Source: PALSA-1336 sp964592725 (GTDB lineage Bacteria; Patescibacteriota; Doudnabacteria; UBA920). From it: a stretch of DNA of 7,247 nucleotides. This document shows, piece by piece, positions 1 through 6,774 of the stretch. Every line of letters starts with the position of its first letter. The first letter of the stretch is position 1. Under the pieces are notes generated by a model. The model ran no database searches and was not told the DNA's origin. It worked only from the letters and a program-made list of their open reading frames with translations. The translations under genes and the position numbers were made by a program. The stretch lies in contig CAZQFQ010000055.1 of the NCBI GenBank assembly GCA_964592725.1, positions 1-7,247 of the forward strand, in the 5' to 3' direction.

Positions 1-8
1 CTAATAAA

Positions 9-3000
9 ATGCAAAATTCTGTCGCAAAGAAAATCTTTGCTGTAGGATCCGCGGTCGTTATGACCTTGGCTATGTCAGCCCCACTGTTGGCTCACGCCGC
101 AGTGCACGCTGCCGGAACCAATGTCGTTGACTCATCCGGCACTGTCTGGATGGTTATGCCTGACGGCACACGCAGAGCCTACACTTCCGCCGGCGCGTTC
201 CTTTCCTACGGCTTCAATTCTTGGGCCCAGGTAGTACCCGCCTCCGCTGAAGACCTCGCTTTGCCGCAAGGCTCCTTTATTCCTCCTCAGGACGGATCAA
301 TCATCTGTTCCGACAGGAATGATAGCTTTGCCGTAAAAGGCACTTGCTACGAAATTAGCAATGGCCAGAAATTCGGCTTTACCTCGGCCGCGGTCTTTAC
401 CGGCCTTGGTTTTAGCTTTACCAATTCTTCTACCGCCGATGTGTCCTGGATGACCGCCGGCTCCCAGTTGCTTAACAACACTACCGCGGCTCATTTGCCC
501 GGCACCTTAGTTAACAACAAAGGCACCGTGCAATTAGTCGGCAATTCCGGCTTACTCGGTATTCCGGATGTCGCGACCTTTAATTCCTGGGGTTACTCCT
601 TTGGAAAGGTTGTCCCGGCCAATGCCGCGGATCAAGCTATGACCCAAACCGGCGTTATGGCCGCTCGCGTAGCCGGCCAGCTTAGCCCGACGGCTTTGGT
701 AGCCTGCACTGTTAACTGCACCACCACTCCTCCGGTTACAGTAGGTCCGATTAGCGTAGGTTTGTCTTCCGCTAACCCGGGTCCCGGCACTTTGGTGCAG
801 GGCCAGGTTGCGGCTACTTTGGCTGTCTATAACTTAACCGGTACCGGTACTGTCACCGGTTTGACCCTGCAGAAATTAGGCGTTTCCAGCAACAATTTGC
901 TCCAGAACGTCTATCTCTACAACGGCGCGACCCGCTTGACTGATGCCGCTTCCGTTAACAGCTCCGGCCAAATCACCTTTGCCAACGGAACCAATCTGTT
1001 CGCAGTAAACGGTTCCATGACGCTGTCCGTATTAGCGGACATAGTCTGTTCTGGCAGCTCTCCTTGCGAGTCCGATTCCGGCCAAACTGTCGGCGTTCAG
1101 CTTACTGCTATCCAGCTTGCCGGTAATATGGTCGCCTCCGGCGTCCCGATTTCCGGTAATTTGATGAGCGTTGTATCGGCTCCTAATGTAGCCACTGTGT
1201 CAGTAACCAATGTCACTCCAAGCACATCTACCTGTCAATCAGGCACACCGTGCTTCATCAACCCGGAATCCGGTTTGGTAGCGTGGCAGGCGACGTTTAA
1301 TGTTAGCGGCCAAAATGCCGTTAACTTTAGCCGTATGTCCTTGCGTGAAATTGGCTCTATTGATTACAGCAACATCTCCGGTCTTTCATTGCTAGTTGAC
1401 GGCGTGCAGGTTGCCCAGGCTTCCGGCTTGGACAGCAACGGCTACGCAACTTTCGCGATCAGCCCGGTTAAGACTTTGTCCACCGGCGCCCATACCGTCC
1501 AGGTATTGGCCAATGTAACCGGCGGCGCAGGCCGAACTCTTAGCTTTACCCTGCAAAACCAGGCTGACATCGGCTTGGTAGATACCACTTACAATGTCGG
1601 TATCGCGGCTTTGCCCGGCAGTGCCACCTCTTTCTCCCAGATCGCGGCCGGCACTTACGAGGTTAACGCGATTACCAGCGGCGGCGGCAGCTTTACCGTC
1701 CAGCCGACCAATGTGGTTACCACCACCAATGTCTCGCCCAACACCACCAACGCCGATTTAGGCGACTGGATTGTGACGACCTACGGTGAACCTATTAAGA
1801 TTTCCACTTTGACCGTTGGCGTGTTAGTCAACGGCATTGCTTCTACCACTTCCCAATTGCGCAACGGCGTAATTGAGATTGGTACTTCTCCGACTTCTCT
1901 GGGCCAGTACGGCAGCACCCAATCGGTGCCTTCTACCGCCCAAAACGCCGCGACTGCACAATATCAGGTGAATTACACGGTCCAGCCGGGCACTCCGGTT
2001 TACGTGGAATTCCGCGCTGATGTTTACAACAACAGCACGGCAAGCGGCGCGTACCAGTTCGGCAACGGCGTAACCATTCAGCCGTTCCTGGACACCGGCG
2101 TGAACAACGCCCAGGGCACGGTATCCGACATAGTTGCCGCCTTACCGGGCAGCTCGACCCTTTCGGCCACCGCGATGACTGTCTCAACCGGCACTGTTTC
2201 GGTTGTAGCCAACGGCACCTACAGCAACCAGAACACGGTTGCTCCGCAGACTCAATATCACTTGGCTTCGTTCTACGTGAACGGAACCAGCATTGAAGAT
2301 GCCAACATTAGCGGCATTACTGTGGGCTTTGGCAATTCCACCGCGGCCGGCATGTTAAACAATGTGAAAGTCTACTGGAACGGTGTTCCGGAAAATACCG
2401 TAAAGTCTACGGTAGGAGCTACCGGCAACCTTTATTCCGTTTATCACACCTTGGCGATGAACACCAATGCCTTAATTGACATTTATGGTGACATCAATCA
2501 GACCAACACCGGTTCGATTAAAACCAGCGTGGAGGTAACCGGCACTACGGTTTTGTCCGGCCAACAGATTGACGTTAATGACGGCGGCACCGGCCAGACT
2601 ATAGTGGTCGGCACTACCGGCACCTTGGTAGCCAGCCAGGACAGCGCCAATACCCCGATTGCCTCGTTAGTCGCGGGTGGCCAGAAACAGTTCCCGGTCG
2701 CGTCATTTAAGTTCAGCGCGACCAATGACACCTTCAAGCTTACCGACCTGAACTTTACGCTCGGCACCGGCGCGAATTCCGTGGCTTCCACCTTATACGT
2801 GGTTAACCACACCACCGGCACCGTGTTAGCCCAGCAATCCGTAGGCAGCGGTGTTGGCATCGCGCTTAGCGGTATGAGCATTCCGATTTCCGGCAACGTG
2901 ACCTTGGACATCAAACTTGACCTTGGCACTGTCGGTACCGGCGCGGGCACCGCGGGAAGTGATGTAAAAGTCACTTTGAATTCCTATAAAGTAAACGGCT

Positions 3001-3584
3001 CCAACGGCGCTCCGCACAGCTCCGGCTCCAGCGGATTTACCCTTGGTTCTGTCTACGCGGGCAACGACATCTACGTATATAATGCCGTCCCGACTGTTGC
3101 TTCTGCCGGCGGCAGCGGCACTTTGAGCACCGGCCAACAGACTTTGTACACCTTCACTGTAAGCGGCACCAATGTTACCTGGGACAAGGTTGCCTTTAAC
3201 ATTGCCACTTCTTCTGTTTCAGTTGCCGCGTCTTCTTTGGGCGTGTATAACAGCGCTAACCAGTTAGTTACTACGGTTAGCACCGGCTGTGCGACATTTG
3301 ATACCAATAGCAACACGTTATGTACTGCTTCCAGCGAACAACCGACCGGTACCTTTACCTTAAAGGGTACGGTAACCGGAACTTTGTCCAACGCTTCGGT
3401 AAGCACTTACATTCCGGAAGTATCCAGCAGCCAGAGCAACAATACTGCTGCTTCGCAGACCGGTTCCTTTGTGTGGTCTGACAACTCGGCTTCGGCCCAT
3501 GATTTGACCACCTCCACCGACTGGTTCAATGACTACTTAGTCCCGAACCTGCCGACCAATCCTTTCAGCCTGAACCACACCTAA
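9..3584 (+). CDS. Secreted S-layer-like surface protein with N-terminal repeat module and tandem beta-sandwich domains (1191 aa)
   Basis: Likely an exported cell-surface or S-layer-like protein; no enzymatic motif is visible. Residues 1-30 form a Sec signal peptide: basic K7-K8, a hydrophobic core 9-27, and an A-H-A site at 28-30 (V-H-A at 32-34 is an alternative). Residues 36-228 hold three related repeats (36-90, 96-163, 165-211) with the pattern F..(x)G(F/Y).F followed by V.A...D. From about 247 to 1160 I count roughly six beta-rich units of ~150 residues, with alternating hydrophobic strands and Asp/Asn turns, resembling the Ig-like stalks of Patescibacteria surface proteins. The C-terminus (1153-1191) is a Trp/Tyr-rich motif beginning FVWSDNSASAHD. 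There is no transmembrane helix or LPXTG sorting signal. All ten cysteines lie in close pairs. The ATG at 9 is chosen for the signal peptide; the frame stays open to the window edge and too little upstream sequence is present to judge an RBS. The stop is TAA, followed by a terminator. Surface role is inferred; the exact function is unknown. Confidence 0.85.
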   Translation: MQNSVAKKIFAVGSAVVMTLAMSAPLLAHAAVHAAGTNVVDSSGTVWMVMPDGTRRAYTSAGAFLSYGFNSWAQVVPASAEDLALPQGSFIPPQDGSIICSDRNDSFAVKGTCYEISNGQKFGFTSAAVFTGLGFSFTNSSTADVSWMTAGSQLLNNTTAAHLPGTLVNNKGTVQLVGNSGLLGIPDVATFNSWGYSFGKVVPANAADQAMTQTGVMAARVAGQLSPTALVACTVNCTTTPPVTVGPISVGLSSANPGPGTLVQGQVAATLAVYNLTGTGTVTGLTLQKLGVSSNNLLQNVYLYNGATRLTDAASVNSSGQITFANGTNLFAVNGSMTLSVLADIVCSGSSPCESDSGQTVGVQLTAIQLAGNMVASGVPISGNLMSVVSAPNVATVSVTNVTPSTSTCQSGTPCFINPESGLVAWQATFNVSGQNAVNFSRMSLREIGSIDYSNISGLSLLVDGVQVAQASGLDSNGYATFAISPVKTLSTGAHTVQVLANVTGGAGRTLSFTLQNQADIGLVDTTYNVGIAALPGSATSFSQIAAGTYEVNAITSGGGSFTVQPTNVVTTTNVSPNTTNADLGDWIVTTYGEPIKISTLTVGVLVNGIASTTSQLRNGVIEIGTSPTSLGQYGSTQSVPSTAQNAATAQYQVNYTVQPGTPVYVEFRADVYNNSTASGAYQFGNGVTIQPFLDTGVNNAQGTVSDIVAALPGSSTLSATAMTVSTGTVSVVANGTYSNQNTVAPQTQYHLASFYVNGTSIEDANISGITVGFGNSTAAGMLNNVKVYWNGVPENTVKSTVGATGNLYSVYHTLAMNTNALIDIYGDINQTNTGSIKTSVEVTGTTVLSGQQIDVNDGGTGQTIVVGTTGTLVASQDSANTPIASLVAGGQKQFPVASFKFSATNDTFKLTDLNFTLGTGANSVASTLYVVNHTTGTVLAQQSVGSGVGIALSGMSIPISGNVTLDIKLDLGTVGTGAGTAGSDVKVTLNSYKVNGSNGAPHSSGSSGFTLGSVYAGNDIYVYNAVPTVASAGGSGTLSTGQQTLYTFTVSGTNVTWDKVAFNIATSSVSVAASSLGVYNSANQLVTTVSTGCATFDTNSNTLCTASSEQPTGTFTLKGTVTGTLSNASVSTYIPEVSSSQSNNTAASQTGSFVWSDNSASAHDLTTSTDWFNDYLVPNLPTNPFSLNHT
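114..692 (+). repeat. Three-copy terminal surface module within the first protein
   Basis: This stretch encodes residues 36-228. Copy 1 (36-90) has GTVWMVMPDGTRRAYTS, then AFLSYGF, then VVPASAEDLAL. Copy 2 (96-163) has FGFTSAAVFTGLGFSF and a C100/C113 pair. Copy 3 (165-211) has GTLVNNKGTVQLV, FNSWGYSF and VVPANAADQAM. The shared frame is a start of the form G.(L/V).(N/S).G(T/K)V..V, a central F..(x)G(F/Y).F and a closing V.A...D.A. The second and third copies correspond in order to the two copies at the C-terminus of the downstream protein. The copies are homologous at protein level only; the DNA is not an exact repeat. Confidence 0.75.
747..3488 (+). repeat. About six tandem ~150-residue beta-sandwich domains in the first protein
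   Basis: This region encodes residues 247-1160. Approximate units are 247-395, 396-550, 551-718, 719-870, 871-1026 and 1027-1160. Each has an amphipathic strand, a second strand of the type ISGLSLLVDG or ITVGFGN, a naming strand such as VYLYNG, VKVYWNG or LYVVNH, and a closing strand such as LSVLADI, VQVLANV, VEFRADV, IDIYGDI or LDIKLDL. The closing strand before an Asp or Asn is the clearest repeat marker. Boundaries are by eye and the units are strongly diverged. Confidence 0.6.
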
Positions 3585-3635
3585 TGGTTTAGCTCTAAGA
3601 TTAACCGCCTTAAGCCGGTTGGAAAAAGCTTAGGC

Positions 3636-3663
3636 AAAAGCCCATCCGCAAGGGTGGGCTTTT
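3636..3663 (+). terminator. Intrinsic terminator after the first gene
   Basis: A 12-bp stem pairs 3636-3647 with 3652-3663, with one U-G wobble and a GCAA (GNRA) tetraloop at 3648-3651. The stem ends in four Us on the + strand, and four As at its 5' foot become a U run on the opposite strand, so it could act in both directions. It lies 51 nt after the stop codon of the first gene and upstream of the second gene's promoter. The U tract is part of the stem and short beyond it, so efficiency is uncertain. Confidence 0.8.
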
Positions 3664-3698
3664 GATGTATTTGGCTTTTATCAGGGGTACGGACAAAT

Positions 3699-3727
3699 TT
3701 GATAAATAGCTTTGCAATTGATATAAT
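3699..3727 (+). promoter_or_regulatory. Sigma70-type promoter of the second gene
   Basis: TTGATA at 3699-3704 (5 of 6 matches to TTGACA) is followed by a 17-nt spacer and a perfect TATAAT at 3722-3727. Transcription would start near 3733-3735 and leave a leader of about 120 nt before the ATG at 3855. It lies just downstream of the terminator, which fits independent transcription of the second gene. Based on sequence match only. Confidence 0.7.
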
Positions 3728-3730
3728 TAA

Positions 3731-3854
3731 CAGTAGCAATCAGTGCAATCCAACCTCGTGCGGCTGTTCGGCGCGGATATTATGGCTTATAAATTATTTC
3801 ATGCCAAAATTAAAGGATATTTGAAATCAAAAAAATAATTAAATAAGTATCATT
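3731..3854 (+). promoter_or_regulatory. Untranslated leader of the second gene
   Basis: The predicted leader starts with an imperfect tandem repeat (CAGTAGCAAT then CAGTGCAAT, 3731-3749). A short GC-rich patch follows, in which CGTGC at 3757-3761 can pair with GCGCG at 3771-3775. The rest is A/T-rich up to the start codon. No Shine-Dalgarno sequence lies within 20 nt of the ATG; the nearest purine run is AAAGGA about 40 nt upstream. It matches no riboswitch class I recognise. Confidence 0.4.
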
Positions 3855-6428
3855 ATGAAAAAAATATCTCTTTTAGGCGCTTTAACGGCCATAATGGCGG
3901 CGGTTTTGGTTTTTGCTCAACCTGCTTTGGCGGCTACGCCCACGCTTTCCTTAAGCAGTACCGGTACCGGCGATAGCGTCCAAATTACGGTGACCGGCGA
4001 CCCGAGCGTCAGTGTGGTTTTATTTTATACCACGACTAACAACGGTTCCCAAGCGTCTGCTTTGGGAACGACCGATTCCGGCGGCAATTTTTCCGCTACC
4101 ATCAGTACGTCCGCTTACGGCATAGCTTCCGGCAGTTCGGTTTATGTTAAAACCAACGGATTAAGCGGGCCGCAGTCGGCCTCCGTGACCTGGCCGAACG
4201 CGTCAACTAGCGGCGCGTTTTCCCTAAGTCCGACCGGGGTGGTTTTGACTGTAGGCCAGGCCGCTACCATCACCGTTTCCAATAATGGGAGCTATGCCAT
4301 TTATTTATCCAACAGCTCCAATCCGCCAGTGGCCAACGCCAATATCAACGGCAATACAATTACTGTTACGGGATTAAGCAACGGATCCTCGTCTTTGACT
4401 TTTTGCACCGTCGGCAGTTCATCTTCCGTTAGTTCATCTCCTTCCTGCGCCAGCGCTTACGTGACAGTGGGAAGCGGCGGCGGCCAGGCTTTAACTTTTA
4501 GCCTGAATAACATTACGGTAGCTCCCGGGCAAAGCGTGCCTGTAACAATCAGCGGCGGCAACGGCGCTTATTCCGTGTTTAACAATTCCAATTCCTCCGT
4601 TATCCAAACCAGTATCAGCGGATCTGTTGTTACTTTAAGCACCAACACCACCAGCGGTTCGGCGGCCGTGACAATTTGTTCGTCGGATATGGCTTCCTGC
4701 GGCATTATTAACGCCACGGCCGGCAGCTCCAGCACTTTGCCTTTAACATTCAGCCCGCCTAACCCAACCGTATCGGCCGGTCAAAGCTTAAGCGTTGTAA
4801 TTTCGGGAGGGACTTCGTCCACATATTATGTTTCTTCCAATTCAAACTCAACCGCCGTCGGTACGGGCATCAGCGGCAATATTTTGACCTTGACCGGCAG
4901 CAGCAACGGCACGGCGACCTTAATAGTGTGCTCATCCAGCGGTAGTTGCGGGACTCTAAATGTGACAATCAGTTATGTTTCTTCCGGAGGCGCATTGACT
5001 TTGAGCCAAAGCAGTGTTGTGCTTTTAGTCGGACAGGTTTTGAGCATTACCGTTTCCGGCGGTACCAGTCCGTACAACTTAAATCCCGCGGGCGCGGGCA
5101 GTATTTTTCAGGCCAGCGTCAACGGAAACATAGTGACGCTGTCGGGCATTGCCGCGGGATCTTCCACGCTAAATGTTTGTTCGGCCGGGGGCGCCTGCGC
5201 CGCGCTTTCGGTAACCGTTAACGCTTCCGGCGTCGGCACGCCCATCACTTTCAGCCAAAACAATTTAAATCTGAACGCGGGCGCGGTAACCGCGCTGACT
5301 ATTTCCGGCAGCGGCGGTTATTATGTTTCCACCAGCGCCAATCCGGCCGTTGCCTCCGTGCAAATTAGCGGCAACACCGCCTTGGTTACCGCTTTGGCCG
5401 CCGGTTCCACCAATATATCAATTTGCCAGAGCGGGGGACAGTGCGCGATATTATTTGTAACGGTTACCACCGGAACTTCAACCGCCCTGGTGCCGACATT
5501 CAGCCAAACCGCCCCGACGGTTCCCGCCGGGCAGGTTGTAAACATAACTATTTCCGGAGGAGCTACCAGCAACTATTATATATTATCCAATACTAATCCC
5601 ACTATTGTGCAGCTAAGCTTAAACGGCAATCAGCTGGCTCTTACCGGTTTGACCGCCGGGTCATCCATGGTCGCCGTTTGCGCTACGGCCAACAGTTGCG
5701 GCGTGTTGAACGTGACGGTCAACGGCACCGTTTCAGCCAATGTTTCCTTTACCACTAACAGTCTGCAGACCGGCACGGTCGGGCAAGCCTATAGCGTCCA
5801 GCTGGGTGCCGCCGGCGGCAGCGGCAGTTATTCTTACGCCGTAACCGGGGGCAGTTTGCCGGCCGGGTTGTCGCTTTCATCCGCCGGGCTGGTTTCCGGC
5901 ACGCCAACGGTTGCCGGCACCCAGAACGCGACCATAAAAGTTACGGACAGTTCGGGGAATTCGGCAGTCGGAAGCTTTTCTTTTACGGTAAATGCCCCGG
6001 CCGCTTCTTTAACCGCTCCAACTGTTCCAACCGCAGCAAGCATTGCTTCTTATTCCAACGGACAGCTTATCAACGAAAACGGCACAATTTATATTGTCTA
6101 TCAAAATACCAAAGTCGGGTTTGCCAACGCGCCGGCGTTTTTGGGGCTAGGTTTTAAATTTAGTAATGTTATAGCTACGGCGAACTCCGATCTGGCCGTT
6201 TCGCCCAAAGTCGTGGTTACCGCGGACGGCGCCCATCCGCGCGGCACGTGGGTGAACAGCGGTAAAACGGTATATTTTGTCACGCCGGCCGGATTGATTC
6301 CGGTGCCCACCTGGGATATCTTTTTAAGCAACGGCGGGCAGGCCGGGTTTATTGTTCCCGCCGACAGTTATGATTTGGCTATGCCCAAACTTCCATTGAT
6401 GGTTTTAAATGATTCGCGAATGAAATAG
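3855..6428 (+). CDS. Secreted surface protein: six Cys-paired beta repeats, He_PIG-like Ig domain, C-terminal double module (857 aa)
   Basis: Likely an exported stalk-like surface protein; no catalytic motif is seen. Residues 1-26 are a Sec signal peptide (MKK, hydrophobic core, A-L-A site at 24-26). Residues 28-118 form a first beta domain. Six repeats follow at about 121-206, 212-288, 297-373, 380-456, 463-537 and 547-622, each with a G-Q or equivalent strand opener, a central S/N-G-N strand and a closing strand of the form VC..(x)G.C..L.VTV. Residues 629-712 match a putative Ig (He_PIG) domain, with the hallmark SLPAGLSLSSAGLVSGTP. After a T/P/A linker, 735-850 hold two copies of the unit found at the N-terminus of the upstream protein. 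Residues 100-694 contain no Lys, Arg, Glu or His and only one Asp (D279). There is no C-terminal membrane helix or LPXTG signal. The ATG is supported by the signal peptide; stop is TAG. Adhesion, fibre or wall-associated roles are all possible; none can be chosen from sequence. Confidence 0.85.
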   Translation: MKKISLLGALTAIMAAVLVFAQPALAATPTLSLSSTGTGDSVQITVTGDPSVSVVLFYTTTNNGSQASALGTTDSGGNFSATISTSAYGIASGSSVYVKTNGLSGPQSASVTWPNASTSGAFSLSPTGVVLTVGQAATITVSNNGSYAIYLSNSSNPPVANANINGNTITVTGLSNGSSSLTFCTVGSSSSVSSSPSCASAYVTVGSGGGQALTFSLNNITVAPGQSVPVTISGGNGAYSVFNNSNSSVIQTSISGSVVTLSTNTTSGSAAVTICSSDMASCGIINATAGSSSTLPLTFSPPNPTVSAGQSLSVVISGGTSSTYYVSSNSNSTAVGTGISGNILTLTGSSNGTATLIVCSSSGSCGTLNVTISYVSSGGALTLSQSSVVLLVGQVLSITVSGGTSPYNLNPAGAGSIFQASVNGNIVTLSGIAAGSSTLNVCSAGGACAALSVTVNASGVGTPITFSQNNLNLNAGAVTALTISGSGGYYVSTSANPAVASVQISGNTALVTALAAGSTNISICQSGGQCAILFVTVTTGTSTALVPTFSQTAPTVPAGQVVNITISGGATSNYYILSNTNPTIVQLSLNGNQLALTGLTAGSSMVAVCATANSCGVLNVTVNGTVSANVSFTTNSLQTGTVGQAYSVQLGAAGGSGSYSYAVTGGSLPAGLSLSSAGLVSGTPTVAGTQNATIKVTDSSGNSAVGSFSFTVNAPAASLTAPTVPTAASIASYSNGQLINENGTIYIVYQNTKVGFANAPAFLGLGFKFSNVIATANSDLAVSPKVVVTADGAHPRGTWVNSGKTVYFVTPAGLIPVPTWDIFLSNGGQAGFIVPADSYDLAMPKLPLMVLNDSRMK
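4215..5720 (+). repeat. Six tandem Cys-paired beta repeats in the second protein
   Basis: This region encodes residues 121-622. Each unit of roughly 76-86 residues carries one pair of cysteines near its end: C184/C198, C275/C282, C359/C365, C442/C448, C524/C530 and C609/C615. Spacing settles to exactly six residues in the last four units. The consensus runs F(S/T)...(x)TV..GQ...(I/V)(T/S)ISGG..YYV, then N......ISGN.(V/L)TL(T/S)G(L/S)..G(S/T)..(x)VC...G.C. It resembles a Big_2-like fold by strand pattern, but I would not name the family from sequence alone. Confidence 0.75.
5739..5990 (+). other. He_PIG-type immunoglobulin-like domain (within the second protein)
   Basis: Residues 629-712 show the typical order of a putative Ig domain: TVGQAYSVQL, then SGSYSYAVTGGSLPAGL, LSSAGLVSGTPTVAGT, and a last strand around IKVTDSSGNS. 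These domains are common structural spacers in bacterial surface proteins. Here it separates the uncharged repeat array from the C-terminal double module. Confidence 0.75.
6057..6404 (+). repeat. Two-copy terminal module of the second protein
   Basis: This encodes residues 735-850. Copy 1 (736-796) has GQLINENGTIYIVYQNTK, VGFANAPAFLGLGFKFSNV and SDLAV. Copy 2 (797-843) has GTWVNSGKTVYFVTPAG, IFLSNGGQAGFIVPAD and YDLAM. The junction G-A-H-P-R-G-T-W-V-N parallels A-H-L-P-G-T-L-V-N between copies 2 and 3 in the upstream protein, so the whole two-repeat block appears homologous. Confidence 0.75.
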
Positions 6429-6458
6429 CAAGTTTAAGCTCAAAAGTTAGGATGGATT

Positions 6459-6553
6459 TATTAGCGACGTAGAGCGAGACCGGCCATTTATGGCCGAGCG
6501 AGCCAAGGAGCTAATACAGGTTCAATGCCGCGTAGCTCTGCTCCTAGGAACCT
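6459..6553. repeat. GC-rich foldable element, possible RNA structure or interspersed repeat
   Basis: It begins about 30 bp after the second gene's stop and is GC-rich against AT-rich surroundings. TATTAGC (6459-6465) is an inverted copy of GCTAATA (6510-6516). Inside is a perfect 6-bp hairpin, CGGCCA (6481-6486) with TGGCCG (6491-6496) and a TTTA loop, flanked by direct copies of GAGCGAG (6472-6478 and 6496-6502). CCAAGGAGC (6503-6511) pairs 8 of 9 with GCTCCTAGG (6540-6548), and AGGTT (6518-6522) pairs with AACCT (6549-6553), an interleaved arrangement that could form a pseudoknot. It may be a 3'-end structure of the second transcript or a repetitive extragenic element. I recognise no named family. 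Confidence 0.45.
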
Positions 6554-6572
6554 TTATTGTGGACAACTTATT

Positions 6573-6601
6573 TTGACTTTTCTTATTAAAAGTGGCATTA
6601 T
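6573..6601 (+). promoter_or_regulatory. Possible distal promoter of the third gene
   Basis: TTGACT (6573-6578, 5 of 6) is followed by a 17-nt spacer and CATTAT (6596-6601, 4 of 6). If used, the third gene would have a leader of about 330 nt containing all the hairpins in this spacer. AT-rich DNA gives such matches easily, so this is weak. Confidence 0.3.
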
Positions 6602-6735
6602 ATAGGCAGTAAACGTATCATTTTTTGAAACAAACAAATACAATATACAATATACATACTGCTAATAATTAATATTATTCTGGGGGGTTCGAAAATAAAC
6701 ACAAAATTATCAGGTTAATTTAAACCCAAGAATTG

Positions 6736-6761
6736 ATCTCCATATAAAATGGAAGATTTTT
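6736..6761 (+). terminator. Possible weak terminator or attenuator hairpin
   Basis: ATCTCCAT (6736-6743) pairs with ATGGA-A-GAT (6749-6757, one bulged A) across an ATAAA loop, followed by Ts through 6761. The shape is that of an intrinsic terminator, but the stem has few G-C pairs. It could end readthrough from the second gene or attenuate a transcript from the distal promoter. Confidence 0.3.
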
Positions 6762-6774
6762 ATCATATTTAAAC

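Noticed and set aside
114..692. SLH domains at the N-terminus of the first protein
   Set aside because: The three-copy arrangement is similar, but the SLH signature (F.D....W....I..L...G...G, and TRAE) is missing.
2498..3406. Reverse-strand open frames opposite the first gene (2498-2974, 2826-3137, 3071-3406)
   Set aside because: They lie antisense to a continuous beta-repeat coding sequence, overlap each other and show Val/Pro/Ala-rich composition expected from reading GC-rich Thr/Gly codons backwards. No domain or ribosome site is seen.
3549..3581. Possible LPXTG-like sortase signal (LPTN) at the end of the first protein
   Set aside because: There is no Thr-Gly in the right place, no hydrophobic helix and no basic tail after it.
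3782..3838. An 18-codon frame (MAYKLFHAKIKGYLKSKK) in the leader of the second gene
   Set aside because: It could be a leader peptide, but it is short, AT-driven, has only a weak GCGGA before its ATG, and has no regulatory codon pattern.
4946..5221. A second + strand frame of 91 codons inside the second gene
   Set aside because: It is out of frame with a clear repeat array and has an Arg/Cys-rich composition typical of a shadow frame.
4215..5720. CRISPR-like or satellite DNA in the second gene
   Set aside because: The periodicity is at protein level, about 250 nt per unit with diverged DNA, in one open reading frame.
6518..6530. GGTTCAATGCC resembling a tRNA T-arm
   Set aside because: No acceptor stem, D-arm or anticodon arm could be placed around it; the bases are better explained by the local inverted repeats.
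6558..6566. TGTGGACAA, one mismatch from a reverse-strand DnaA box, next to AT-rich DNA
   Set aside because: A single near-match is expected by chance, and there is no box cluster or dnaA/dnaN neighbourhood to support an origin.
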